Positions 50,490 to 59,423 of a DNA stretch of 62,156 bases are shown one piece after another. The stretch's first letter is position 1; every line of letters starts with the position of its first letter. The DNA comes from a virus. A program made the translations under genes and the position numbers. A model generated the notes under the pieces. It searched no databases and was not told the origin of the DNA. It was given only the letters and a program-made list of their open reading frames with translations. The DNA lies in IMG/VR virus record IMGVR_UViG_3300027857_000485, positions 1-62,156 of that record, one strand, 5' to 3'.

Positions 50490-52177
50490 TGTCGTCGCAG
50501 ACCTTCTACCTGGTCGAGATCGATTGCATCGATCCTAACAGCCTCCAGTTGACCACGCTGCGGTTTTCGACGGCGCAGGACTTCATGACGGGTCCGCACG
50601 ATGTGCCGCCCAACACGCCATATCGCGCGCTCATCAACAGCGTCGGCAATTTCGAGCGGCATTGCTGGCAGCGTGATACGACGCGAGGTCTGAGCGATAT
50701 CGGCTTCGGCAAGACCGTCATCGACAACAGCGATCATTCGCTCGATCCCTATAAGCTGTTCGGCTTCGACGGTCAGGGGTTCCGGATATATAAGGGCGCG
50801 CTGAACACCAGCACATTCCCGCCGTCCTATCCGTCCTATCCGACCGGCTTCATGCTGATGTTCGCCGGCACGATGCAGGCTGCGAGCTTCACCTACACCA
50901 CGCTCGAAATTCTCGTCCGCGACCGCCTGGCCGAGATTTATGCGCTGCCGATCCAGGCTGTGACCTATGGCGGTACGAACGTGCTACCGGCGGGCTTCGA
51001 CGGTGTCGCCGCGGACCTTCAGGGCAAGTTCAAGCCGATCCTGCTGGGCGCGGCCTTCAACATGCCGGTGCCGTGCGTCAACACATCGAAGCTGACGTAT
51101 CAGATCACCGATCGCACCAATATCACTATCGGCGCGGTGACCATCAACGCGGTCTATGACAAGGGCGTCGTGCTCACCCGCGGCACGAGCTTCGCCACCG
51201 TGGCGCTGCTGCAGGCTTCAACGCCGACTGCCGGAACCTACAATTACTGCGACGATCCTACTTTCGGCGCCTTCATCCAATTGGGCTCGCAGCCGGCTGG
51301 GCAGCTGACGGTCGATGCCCAGGAAGGAACGACGGCCAGTAACACCATCGCGCAGATCGTCACCCGCATCCTGACGGGCCCAGGCGGTCAGCCGTCGAGC
51401 CAGATCACCGGTTCTGCGGCGCTCGACAGCCTGATCTCCGCGCAGACTGGGCGCTGGATCGACACCGGCGGGGCCGCTATCGGCGACATCGTTGATGAGT
51501 TTCTCCAGGGCGGGAACAGCTTCCTGACGACGACCCGGGCCGGACAATGGCTATTCGGTCGGCTGTCCGCCCCAAGTGGCCCCACGGTGCTCACGATCAC
51601 CGCAGCCGACGTGAAAGACCCGACCAGCGGCATCACCATCGTTCAATCCAACGACCTCGGAACCGATGCGCCGACGGTCAATGGCAACACGCCCAGCGTC
51701 TCGGTGCCGCTATGGCAGGTGATCATGAATTACCAGCTGAACAACCAGGTTCAGTCTGCCACCGACATCGCGGGGTCCGCGACCCTGACCCGCGTTGGCT
51801 TTGTGCTTCAGCAATACCGGCAGGCCGCCGCCAGCAATGCCGCCGTGCTCAAGGTTCATGCGCTGGCTGCCCTGGCGACCTTCACCAGCCTGTTCGTCGC
51901 TCTGGCCGACGCCCTTGCCGAGGCGCAGCGGCAGCTGGCCCTGCGCAGCGTCTTCCGCGAAGTGGTCGAGGTGCTGGTCGATCCGGCCTTCGCCGCGCCG
52001 GTGGAGCTGGGCTCGACGGTGGCGCTGAACATCGCGCGCTTCGACTGGCAGACGGTGCAGAACATCGGCGGCAACCAGACACAGACAGTCGGCAAGAACT
52101 TTGTCTGCATCGGCATGGTCGAAAACTTCGGTGATTATGCGACCGCCGGCCAAACCACTCTCGTCCTCTGGGGATAA
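50489..52177 (+). CDS. Tail tip / hub-like protein
   Basis: 562 residues, starting at the tape measure stop. Beta-rich; N-terminal SQTFYLVEIDCIDPNSLQLTTLRFSTAQDF and the GFGKTVIDNSDHSLDPYKLFGFDGQGFRIYKG segments recur in phage tail proteins of this position. Probably baseplate hub or distal tail protein; no enzymatic motif seen. Confidence 0.72.
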   Translation: MSSQTFYLVEIDCIDPNSLQLTTLRFSTAQDFMTGPHDVPPNTPYRALINSVGNFERHCWQRDTTRGLSDIGFGKTVIDNSDHSLDPYKLFGFDGQGFRIYKGALNTSTFPPSYPSYPTGFMLMFAGTMQAASFTYTTLEILVRDRLAEIYALPIQAVTYGGTNVLPAGFDGVAADLQGKFKPILLGAAFNMPVPCVNTSKLTYQITDRTNITIGAVTINAVYDKGVVLTRGTSFATVALLQASTPTAGTYNYCDDPTFGAFIQLGSQPAGQLTVDAQEGTTASNTIAQIVTRILTGPGGQPSSQITGSAALDSLISAQTGRWIDTGGAAIGDIVDEFLQGGNSFLTTTRAGQWLFGRLSAPSGPTVLTITAADVKDPTSGITIVQSNDLGTDAPTVNGNTPSVSVPLWQVIMNYQLNNQVQSATDIAGSATLTRVGFVLQQYRQAAASNAAVLKVHALAALATFTSLFVALADALAEAQRQLALRSVFREVVEVLVDPAFAAPVELGSTVALNIARFDWQTVQNIGGNQTQTVGKNFVCIGMVENFGDYATAGQTTLVLWG

Positions 52178-52181
52178 TCAA

Positions 52182-52646
52182 ATGATGAAGAAGGCATTTC
52201 TGGCCGCATGCCTGGCGGCGGCGCTCGTGCTTGGGCAAATGGCCGAAGCGACCTCGCTCTGCAGCGTCGCCGTGACCACGGCGCAGACCGGCGTCGCGCA
52301 GACCGCCGTCAGCGGATTCGGCACGCCGAGCAGCATCACCATCCAGGGTCGTTTCACCTACGTCGCCTCGTCAGCGACCTCGGCGGATGTCTATGTGCAA
52401 TCGACGGTCGACGGCACGAACTGGATCGACATCGCCGATTTCCATTGGACGACCGCGTCTCTTTCGCAGGTCGTCAATGTGACGAACGCGGCCCTGACGA
52501 CCCCGACCACCATCTCGGACGGAGGCTTGGCCAGCAATACCATCTTGCAGGGCGTGCTCGGGGCGCAATATCGCTGCAAGGTGACCAGCGTCGGCACCTA
52601 TGGCGCCGGCACGGTCATCGCGGTCGACGTCTACGCCCGGTACTGA
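52182..52646 (+). CDS. Tail-region protein with signal peptide
   Basis: 154 residues. A clear Sec signal peptide (MMKKAFLAACLAAALVLGQMAEA) with probable cleavage after AEA, then a beta-rich domain (SITIQGRFTYVASSATSADVYVQSTVDGTNWIDIADF). A virion protein should not need export, so it may be an exported accessory protein. Confidence 0.75.
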   Translation: MMKKAFLAACLAAALVLGQMAEATSLCSVAVTTAQTGVAQTAVSGFGTPSSITIQGRFTYVASSATSADVYVQSTVDGTNWIDIADFHWTTASLSQVVNVTNAALTTPTTISDGGLASNTILQGVLGAQYRCKVTSVGTYGAGTVIAVDVYARY

Positions 52647-52651
52647 CCGGC

Positions 52652-53533
52652 ATGGCGCCGAACCCCAATATCCTCATCGGATTCCCAAACCTCAGCGATG
52701 TCGATTTCTGGACGCCGAACTTCGTTCCGGGGGTTGGCAATTGGATGCCGGGCGCCCCGCTGACGAACCTGCAAATCCCTGAACTGGCCTTCAAGGCTCG
52801 CTCGGTCAATTGCACGCAAGATGCGTCGCAGTTCTTGATCGACCTGACGACGCAGCAATCCATCCTGGCCGTGGCGATTCCGCGCCACAATCTGACCCTC
52901 AATGCCACGTTGACGGTCAAGCTTTATACCGACGCTGCCCTGACGCAGTTGGTGGCGCAGGCGACGGCCGCAGTCGCCACCACCTATGCCTGGGGCGCGC
53001 TGCCTTACGGCAGCTCATCCTGGTTTGACGGTAAGATCACCGCCGAAGCTGCTCGATTTTCCCCGCAGCCCGCCTATGTGATCTTCGATACGCCGCAGAT
53101 CGCCCGATATGTGCTCGTGCAGATCAATGATACAGCCAATCCGGCGAATTTCATCGAGCTCAATCGCTTGGTGATCTGTCCAGGCTATCAGCCGACGCTC
53201 AACATCGTTTATGGCACCCAATTCGGGGTTACCGATCCGTCGGTTCTGACGCGCACCCTCGGAGGGAAGCGCTGCATTGATCCGCGGCCTAAATATCGAA
53301 CCATCGTCGCAAGCATCGACTATCTGCCCCAAAACGAGGCGTTCGCCAATATCTTCGACATGATGCTGAGGCTGGGCATTTCCCAGCAGTGCTTCGTATC
53401 CGCGATGCCCGCGGACAGCGTCAACGCCGCTCGCGTCAGCTTCCTCGCCGCAATGTCCCAACTCGACCCCCTCACGGCCGCTGCTTTTGGCGTTTCCGGT
53501 GTCGGGCTCCATTTCGAAGAGATCGTAGCATGA
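52652..53533 (+). CDS. Tail tip protein, probable receptor-binding accessory
   Basis: 293 residues. The N-terminal 200 residues have a jelly-roll or discoidin-like beta pattern with many aromatic residues (WTPNFVPGVGNWMPGAPLTNLQI; QIARYVLVQINDTANPANFIELNRLVI); the C-terminal 90 residues (RPKYRTIVASIDYLPQNEAFANIFDMMLRLG) form a second domain. No signal peptide. Likely structural. Confidence 0.68.
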   Translation: MAPNPNILIGFPNLSDVDFWTPNFVPGVGNWMPGAPLTNLQIPELAFKARSVNCTQDASQFLIDLTTQQSILAVAIPRHNLTLNATLTVKLYTDAALTQLVAQATAAVATTYAWGALPYGSSSWFDGKITAEAARFSPQPAYVIFDTPQIARYVLVQINDTANPANFIELNRLVICPGYQPTLNIVYGTQFGVTDPSVLTRTLGGKRCIDPRPKYRTIVASIDYLPQNEAFANIFDMMLRLGISQQCFVSAMPADSVNAARVSFLAAMSQLDPLTAAAFGVSGVGLHFEEIVA

Positions 53534-55029
53534 AGCAATTCATCCGCTCCGCCGCCCTCGCGCTCGCCGCCATTCTGGCGCTGGTGTCGGGGGGCGCCAA
53601 GGCCAGCACAAGCTATACCTGCAACGGCAATACTTATGTGATGCCGGACCAGTTCAACGGCTACGGCTATGTGACGGCGTGGCCGGCTCAGATGAACGAC
53701 TGCAACACGCAGCTGCTTTCCTATCTGAATTCCGCCCTGGCGGCCCAGAACGCCGCGCAAGCTGCGGCCGCTGCTTCGGCCACTTCCGCCTCGACCCAGG
53801 GCATGAGCACGACGAGCCTGACGATCGGTCTCGGCACGCAGTCTCCGACGATCCAGGCCAGCAAGAATTTCACGCCCGGAATGCCGGTGCGGATTGCCGA
53901 TCAGGCTGCGCCGACCGCCAATTATATGGACGGCGTCGTCAGCGCCTATAATTCGTCGACCGGCGCGATGACGGTCACGGTTACCTCTGTGTCTGGATCG
54001 GGCACCAAGACCGCCTGGAACGTCTTCTTGGTCGGCCAGCGCGGGCCGCCCTCGACGACGATGCCGCGCTCGGATCATACCGGCGCCTATAGCATTGCCG
54101 TGGGTGACGGGACATCGCTGATCAGGGCGACCAGCGGAACCTGGGCGATGACGCTCCCGGCGCCTTCGAGCGCTGGCGCGGGCTGGTGGGCGATCGTCCA
54201 GAACACCGGCACCGGCACCGTCACGCTAACGGCCTCGACCGGCACGGTGGACGGCCTCGCGTCGTATCCGATGTATCCGAACGAGTCGAGATTGGTTCAA
54301 ACCGACGGCTCGACCTTCGTTTCGGTGATCCTCTCGCCGTTCGATATGATCGTGACGTCTTCGGTCACGTTCATCGTGCCGCCCGGGTACAACAATTTCG
54401 ACGGGATACTTACCAGCGGGGGCGCCGGCGGCATCTCGGGTACGGGGGGCTCGAATTCGTATGGAGGTTCCTCAGGCGGTGGTGCGGCGCCGTTCGAATT
54501 GTCGTCTGCCGCTCTCGGCGGTCCTGGCGCGTCGGTCACCATCACCATCGCCGCGCAGGCATCCGCGGGAAATAACGGGAACGGTTCCTCCTTTGGTTCC
54601 ATCTTCAGCGTCACAGGCGGATCTGTTGGGCTTTCCAATGTGTCCGGCGGTTCCACCGGATTGGCCGGCGGCGGCATACAGGATGTTGTCGATAGCGCCT
54701 GCCTTTATCGCTCCACAACAGGCATTAGTCCGGGTGGTACCGGCCCCCGCTGCCTGTACGCTGGCGGATATGGTGGCTCGACATCGACAAACGCTACTTC
54801 TGGGCTTTCAGGTTCTCCCTCTGTCTATGGTGGCGGCGGTTCGGGCGGCGTAGGTACATCGTCCGTCGGCGCGTCGGCGGGAAGCCTTTTTGGAGGCGCT
54901 GCCGGCGCAAGTGTCCTATCGGGTACGGCGGCAGACGGGACGGCGCCAGCCGGGGCGGGGGGTGCCTCTGGCAATGGCACCGGCGGCCATGGCGCCCGCG
55001 GACAACTCAGCATTCATGGAGCGATCTGA
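53530..55029 (+). CDS. Glycine-rich tail fiber / adhesin-like protein with signal peptide
   Basis: 499 residues with a Sec signal peptide (MKQFIRSAALALAAILALVSGGAKA, cleavage near residue 25). Then a helical Ala-rich segment, a beta region and, from about residue 285, a Gly/Ser-rich domain with repeats such as SGGGAAPFELSSAALGGPGASVTITIA, resembling the glycine-rich adhesin domains of phage fibers. This is the most likely host-recognition protein of the set, but export remains unexplained. Confidence 0.72.
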   Translation: MKQFIRSAALALAAILALVSGGAKASTSYTCNGNTYVMPDQFNGYGYVTAWPAQMNDCNTQLLSYLNSALAAQNAAQAAAAASATSASTQGMSTTSLTIGLGTQSPTIQASKNFTPGMPVRIADQAAPTANYMDGVVSAYNSSTGAMTVTVTSVSGSGTKTAWNVFLVGQRGPPSTTMPRSDHTGAYSIAVGDGTSLIRATSGTWAMTLPAPSSAGAGWWAIVQNTGTGTVTLTASTGTVDGLASYPMYPNESRLVQTDGSTFVSVILSPFDMIVTSSVTFIVPPGYNNFDGILTSGGAGGISGTGGSNSYGGSSGGGAAPFELSSAALGGPGASVTITIAAQASAGNNGNGSSFGSIFSVTGGSVGLSNVSGGSTGLAGGGIQDVVDSACLYRSTTGISPGGTGPRCLYAGGYGGSTSTNATSGLSGSPSVYGGGGSGGVGTSSVGASAGSLFGGAAGASVLSGTAADGTAPAGAGGASGNGTGGHGARGQLSIHGAI

Positions 55030-55030
55030 T

Positions 55031-55618
55031 ATGCGAGCACTTCTTCTCGCGGCCCTCCTATGGCTTGCATCCGAGGCGGCCGGCGCTGCCAGTTATGCCC
55101 TGATCGATCAGACGCAGGGCGTCGTCGTCAACATCATCGAGTGGGACGGCGTCGCGCCGATCCTCCCGCCTGCTGGGCAGTCGATCATGCAGGCGCCCGA
55201 CGGTGTCGGCATCGGCTGGTTTTATGGTAATGGCCATTTCTCGCCGCCGGCTGCACCGCTGCCTGATCCCGCTGTCCAGATGCAAGCGCTGCTGGTCGCT
55301 GGCTTGACGGTCCAGTGCGCGGCCGGCGCGACGGTATGCACCTCCGCGATCGAGGGAACCTACTCGGTCGATGAAAACTCCGAGCTGCACATCAATAATG
55401 TCTATTCGTCGATCAAGGGCGGTGATGGACTGCCTGGCGGTGGCCAGACCTTCTATTTCAAGGACATTCATGGCATTGGTCATCCGTTCACCGCCGAGCA
55501 GTTCCTTGAATTTGCGCCCGCTGCCCGAGACTTTTACTACGGGGCCAGCGTTGCCGAAGGGCTTTTGCAGGCCGGGCAAACCGCGTCCTGGCCGGCGACA
55601 GCCGTACAGCTTCCCTGA
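55031..55618 (+). CDS. Tail fiber-associated protein with signal peptide
   Basis: 195 residues, with a signal peptide (MRALLLAALLWLASEAAGAA). DGVGIGWFYGNGHFSPP and the C-terminal PFTAEQFLEFAPAARDFYYGASVAEGLLQAGQT resemble the DUF4376-like modules of fiber-associated proteins. Its start follows the adhesin stop by one base. Confidence 0.68.
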   Translation: MRALLLAALLWLASEAAGAASYALIDQTQGVVVNIIEWDGVAPILPPAGQSIMQAPDGVGIGWFYGNGHFSPPAAPLPDPAVQMQALLVAGLTVQCAAGATVCTSAIEGTYSVDENSELHINNVYSSIKGGDGLPGGGQTFYFKDIHGIGHPFTAEQFLEFAPAARDFYYGASVAEGLLQAGQTASWPATAVQLP

Positions 55619-55693
55619 CCCACCACCATGCCTTCCTCAACATCGTCGCCCGACTGCGGCGCGCGAGCCCATAGAAACGAAAGAAACGATCAA

Positions 55694-56026
55694 ATGGACA
55701 ACCCGCAGCAATATGTCGACGAGGCGACATTTAAATGGACAGTGGGTGGCGTCGTCGCCCTGTGCTTCGGAGCGATGGGGGTGATCTGGAAGAGACTTAA
55801 CGGGCTGGAGGAGAAGGGAGGGCAACGCGACGATGCGAACGTCAAGGCGGCGAAGGAAGCCGACGACACCCTTTGGGAGGCCCACAACGTCCAGGTCCGC
55901 GATTTCCAGTCCTTCAAGGATGACACGCTCAAGACGCTCCGCGACGTTCCGACACGCGCCGATCTAGACGCGATGGAAAAGCGCCTCATGGAAGCGATCC
56001 GCCATCAGGCGGCGCGCACAGCATGA
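55694..56026 (+). CDS. Small membrane-anchored coiled-coil protein
   Basis: 110 residues. One hydrophobic segment near residues 15-33 (WTVGGVVALCFGAMGVIW), then a coiled coil rich in Lys/Glu/Asp. Resembles holin-associated or tail-to-lysis boundary proteins. It overlaps the muramidase-like gene by 4 bases. Confidence 0.62.
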   Translation: MDNPQQYVDEATFKWTVGGVVALCFGAMGVIWKRLNGLEEKGGQRDDANVKAAKEADDTLWEAHNVQVRDFQSFKDDTLKTLRDVPTRADLDAMEKRLMEAIRHQAARTA

Positions 56027-56511
56027 CCGGCATCAACCCGGGCCAGCTGCTGACCTTCGTCACCCGGCCCGCGCTCGAGATCATCGGCCTCGGCGGCATG
56101 GCGGCCGAGCAGATCATGACCGGCATCTCGCTGCAGGAGTCGAACAGCGGCTATTACCTGCATCAGCTCGGCAACGGACCGGCGATCGGTCTAGATGAGG
56201 TCGAGCGGGCGACACATGACGACCTCTGGACCAATTTTCTGCCATGCCATCCGGACCTGAAGGCCAAACTGTCCACCCTGCTGATCGAAGGGCTGCCGAA
56301 GGCCGACCAGATGGCTGGCAACCTCTATTACGCGACGGCCATGGCGCGGCTGGTGCTGTACCGGCGCCCCGAGCCGCTGCCGGCGGCCGGAGACCTCGCC
56401 GGGCAGGCGGCCTTCTATAAGCAGTTCTACAACACCGCCGGTGGCGCCGCCTCCGTCGACCAGTACATCGCCAACTGGAACGCGGCCAAGGCCTCCAGCC
56501 TCTGGGCCTGA
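56023..56511 (+). CDS. Muramidase/transglycosylase-like protein (endolysin candidate)
   Basis: 162 residues. ISLQESNSGYYLHQLGNGPAIGLDEVERATHDDLW is a phage pattern in which a Glu follows Gln near the first helix and a Gly-x-x-Glu/Gln strand follows, as in lysozyme-like transglycosylases. No signal peptide. Best candidate for peptidoglycan degradation in this lysis block; confirmation would need structure comparison. Confidence 0.65.
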   Translation: MTGINPGQLLTFVTRPALEIIGLGGMAAEQIMTGISLQESNSGYYLHQLGNGPAIGLDEVERATHDDLWTNFLPCHPDLKAKLSTLLIEGLPKADQMAGNLYYATAMARLVLYRRPEPLPAAGDLAGQAAFYKQFYNTAGGAASVDQYIANWNAAKASSLWA

Positions 56512-56579
56512 TCCGGACCTGACCGGCGCACAGGCGCCAATTCCATTACATCCCCGAACACCAACCAACGGAGGCCGTC

Positions 56580-56900
56580 ATGGTCGCGAAGTGGCTGCAA
56601 CAGCGCTGGTCCGAGCGGACCACGCATATCGGTATCGCCATCATCATCCTGGTGATCGCGCTCGTCATCGACGGGACGCTGCCGGACTGGCACCGCGCCG
56701 TGCTGCCGGTCGCCATCAGCCTGATCCTCATCCTGGTGCCCGACACGCTGGCGAGCATCGCGCAGTTCGCGCCGCTCATTCCTGGCGGCCAGGCCATCGC
56801 CGCGCTGGCGAACGCCGCCGCCCAGGCATCCGAAGCGCCGAACCTCAACCCCGATCCCGCCGCCTCTGCGGCACCTCAGCCGGCCCAGGAGGGCCAATGA
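56580..56900 (+). CDS. Holin-like membrane protein
   Basis: 106 residues with two hydrophobic segments close together (HIGIAIIILVIALVIDGTL and AVLPVAISLILILVPDTLASIA) and a hydrophilic Ala/Pro-rich C terminus. The two-span layout and location fit a class II holin; a strong AACGGAGG lies upstream. Confidence 0.68.
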   Translation: MVAKWLQQRWSERTTHIGIAIIILVIALVIDGTLPDWHRAVLPVAISLILILVPDTLASIAQFAPLIPGGQAIAALANAAAQASEAPNLNPDPAASAAPQPAQEGQ

Positions 56901-57271
56901 TCATGCGCAATCCCACCAACATCTTTTTCGTCGGCCTGCTGGCCGCTTCCATCTTCGCGCTGTCGGCCTGCTCGACCCAGCAGACGCAGACCGCGCTCAC
57001 CGTTGCCTGCACCGCCGACCAGCTGGCGCCCTCGATCGTGAAGGCCGGCACCGCCATCGCCCTCATCTCGGACCCGGCCGCCGTGCAGGACGTGACCGCC
57101 GCCAACGCCGCCGATGCTGCCGTGCATCCGGTGGTTCAGGCCGCCTGCGCCGCCGCGCTGCCGGGCTCTGTCCCGGTGGCCGGGACCGTCAATACGGTCT
57201 CCGTGCCGGTGGCGCCGCCCGTCAGCCAGACCACGGCGGTGATCTTGCCGGTGTCGGCGCCCCCGAAGTGA
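56897..57271 (+). CDS. Lipoprotein
   Basis: 124 residues with a lipoprotein signal peptide and lipobox LSAC. The mature region is Ala/Val-rich with one pair of cysteines. ATGA overlap with the holin-like gene. Might be the outer-membrane subunit of a spanin complex. Confidence 0.68.
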   Translation: MIMRNPTNIFFVGLLAASIFALSACSTQQTQTALTVACTADQLAPSIVKAGTAIALISDPAAVQDVTAANAADAAVHPVVQAACAAALPGSVPVAGTVNTVSVPVAPPVSQTTAVILPVSAPPK

Positions 57272-57453
57272 TCCGCGTCATCCCGCTGGCCGCGCTCCTG
57301 CTGCTGGCGGGATGCGGCCAAATCGGCGCCCAGATCGCCGTTGCCGGGCTGTCCTATGTGGCCTCGGTCAACAATCTGGGCGCCGAGACGCTGAAGTTCA
57401 TTGACGACAAGGACACCAAGGCCTGCCGGACCGCTCCAGCCCCGGCGCCGTGA
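57268..57453 (+). CDS. Small lipoprotein (spanin subunit candidate)
   Basis: 61 residues, GTG start (GTGA overlap). Lipobox LAGC gives a mature lipoprotein of about 47 residues ending in a Pro-rich tail, the size of Rz1-like o-spanins. The partner would have to be another membrane protein in this block, perhaps the one at 55694. Confidence 0.62.
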   Translation: MIRVIPLAALLLLAGCGQIGAQIAVAGLSYVASVNNLGAETLKFIDDKDTKACRTAPAPAP

Positions 57454-57479
57454 CCAACCCCATTTCTGTGAGGCAACCA

Positions 57480-58385
57480 ATGCCCAAGCGCGTTTTGTCC
57501 GTCGATGGCGGCGGCAGCTATGGCCTTCTTCCCGCCCTCTGGCTGGCCGAAATCGAGAAGCGCACCGGCAAGCGCTGCGCCGATCTGTTCGATCTGATCG
57601 CCGGCACCAGCACCGGCGGGATCATCGCAAGCGGCCTATCCATCGGCTTGGCCGCCGCCAGCCTGGCGCTGCTCTACCACGACCACGGGTCCGAGATCTT
57701 CCGCGCGTCGCTCTGGAACAAGGCGAGGGGCCTGGACGGTCTCTCGGGTCCGAAATACAGCGCCGCGACCCTGGAGCGCTATCTGGCGCAGGCGCTGGGC
57801 GACAAGACACTGTCCGATGCCCAGACGCATCTGCTGGTGCCGACGACCCGGTGCGACAAGGAGGGTGGCCCGTTCTGGTTCAAGAGTTGGGAAGGTCCGA
57901 ACTTCCTGCTCCGCGACGTCGCCCGCGCCACCAGCGCCGCGCCGGTCTATTTCCCGCCGGCGGTAATCTCGCCGGTCGACGGCGAGCCCATGGTCTGTGT
58001 CGATGGCGGCATCCATGCGAACAGCCCTGAGGACTTCGCTGCTCTGCAGGCCTCCAAGCTCTGGCCCGGCGAGGAGATCATCGTCGTCTCGCTCGGCACC
58101 GGCTATGAGCCCGTCGATGTCGAGGCCAAGGCGGATTGGGGCGCTGCCGATTGGGTGATGGGCGGTCTGCTCGACCTGGTGATGATCTGCTCCGAAATCA
58201 ACGCGGCCACGCGCGGGCAGATGATCGACTATCGTCGCGCCCGGCTGGACGTCGAGATCGGCGGGAACATGGACGATGCCAGCGCCGCCAACATCTCGGC
58301 CATGACCAAGGCGGCGCAGAAGGTGATTGCCGGGGCGGATTTCGCCGCGATGTTGGACCTGCTGGCGGACAAGGTGTCGGCATGA
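57480..58385 (+). CDS. Patatin-like phospholipase
   Basis: 301 residues from the ATG at 57480 (GAGG upstream; a GTG at 57450 would overlap the preceding stop). Oxyanion motif DGGG (9-12), nucleophile S44 in GTSTG and D175 in VDGG form the Ser-Asp dyad. Family enzymes hydrolyse phospholipid acyl esters. No signal peptide, so action would be on the inner membrane or cytoplasmic lipids. Lies in the lysis block. Confidence 0.9.
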   Translation: MPKRVLSVDGGGSYGLLPALWLAEIEKRTGKRCADLFDLIAGTSTGGIIASGLSIGLAAASLALLYHDHGSEIFRASLWNKARGLDGLSGPKYSAATLERYLAQALGDKTLSDAQTHLLVPTTRCDKEGGPFWFKSWEGPNFLLRDVARATSAAPVYFPPAVISPVDGEPMVCVDGGIHANSPEDFAALQASKLWPGEEIIVVSLGTGYEPVDVEAKADWGAADWVMGGLLDLVMICSEINAATRGQMIDYRRARLDVEIGGNMDDASAANISAMTKAAQKVIAGADFAAMLDLLADKVSA

Positions 58386-58834
58386 CCGATTACATCTGCA
58401 CATGGTGGGATCGCACCGAGAGAATGACGCCGTTCATCGACGGCATCAGCAGTCCCATTTTCAGGAATCGCGACACGGGAGAAGAGAGGTCGAGCCAAGA
58501 GCTTCCGATCGGCGCGCTTTACGTCATTGATCGGTCTTTTGGCGGAAAAAGCGCGCCTCGCGGGCGGGATGAATATCCGAAATGTGGCGCCGATGGTCTG
58601 GCCATAGCCTGCAAGCTACCGAGCGGCCATCACTGGTATATCGACGGAACCGCATCCAACTGCACGAAGCGCGAGGATGCGGCGCATCGCTGCTGGATTC
58701 GTCATGGCACGGTCGGAGATCTGCTGACCGTCGACAAGGCGGGCAACACCTGCGATGCGGGCGGAGGCTCGATAATCGACGGCGCCGGCGGCTGGCACGG
58801 ATTTTTGCGCGCCGGCAAGCTGGTGGAGTGCTGA
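58382..58834 (+). CDS. Hypothetical protein
   Basis: 150 residues; not recognised. Begins MTDYICTWWDRTERM; six cysteines and a Gly-rich GGGSIIDGAGGWHGFL end. ATGA overlap with the patatin gene. Often such proteins accompany the papain-like gene that follows. Confidence 0.65.
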   Translation: MTDYICTWWDRTERMTPFIDGISSPIFRNRDTGEERSSQELPIGALYVIDRSFGGKSAPRGRDEYPKCGADGLAIACKLPSGHHWYIDGTASNCTKREDAAHRCWIRHGTVGDLLTVDKAGNTCDAGGGSIIDGAGGWHGFLRAGKLVEC

Positions 58835-58836
58835 CC

Positions 58837-59217
58837 ATGCGCCCCGTCAAGCAGGATCGCCTGTTCTCGCCGGAGGGGATCGGCAATGGCAATTGCCTCG
58901 CCGCCTGCATGGCTTCGCTCCTAGAAATCCCGCTATGGATGGTCCCGCCCTTCGATCAGATGTTCGGCCGGCGTGATTGGTATGGCCGACAAGATGAGTG
59001 GCTGGAGCGCATGTTCCAGCTCGAATTCTGCCGCGAGGACGGGCACCCGGTCGACAAGCTGCCTGAGTTCTATATCGCCGTCGGCCGCAGCAGCCGCGGA
59101 GTCCTGCACGCGGTCATTTATTCCAGCGGCGCCCTGGTGCACGATCCGCACCCGTCGAACGAGGGCATCATCTCGGTGGAGAGCGTCGAATGGCTGGAGC
59201 CGATCAAGAAGGCCTGA
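58837..59217 (+). CDS. Papain-like / C39-like cysteine peptidase candidate
   Basis: 126 residues. GNGNCLAACMASLLE puts a nucleophile C20 at the start of a helix, H91 lies in VLHAVIY and D103 in VHDPHPS: the ordered Cys-His-Asp triad of the papain-like fold. No signal peptide. Peptide or amide cleavage or transfer is possible; the substrate is unknown. Confidence 0.72.
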   Translation: MRPVKQDRLFSPEGIGNGNCLAACMASLLEIPLWMVPPFDQMFGRRDWYGRQDEWLERMFQLEFCREDGHPVDKLPEFYIAVGRSSRGVLHAVIYSSGALVHDPHPSNEGIISVESVEWLEPIKKA

Positions 59218-59219
59218 TC

Positions 59220-59423
59220 ATGCCGTTCGCGTGGCTCCGCTTTCAGCAGACCCTGGCGCTCGCCGCCTTCGTCGCCGGCTGCACCGTCGCCGAAATGCAG
59301 CTGCGCCTGATCGGTGCCGCCATCAGCCCGGCCGCGTCGATCCGCGCGCCCCGAATCCGCCTTGTTTCCAACCTGCATGGGATTGAGATAGATCCCGATT
59401 TCGTGAAGGATGCCAAGTCATGA
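59220..59423 (+). CDS. Small membrane protein
   Basis: 67 residues from the ATG at 59220. One membrane segment near residues 8-26 (FQQTLALAAFVAGCTVAEM). The C-terminal part contains a GIEIDPDFVKDAK end. Possibly spanin-related or a host-modification protein. Confidence 0.58.
   Translation: MPFAWLRFQQTLALAAFVAGCTVAEMQLRLIGAAISPAASIRAPRIRLVSNLHGIEIDPDFVKDAKS

Noticed and set aside
57480-58385. Patatin as a CBASS-type effector
   Set aside because: No cyclic nucleotide synthase or associated CBASS gene is nearby, and the gene sits in the late lysis block.
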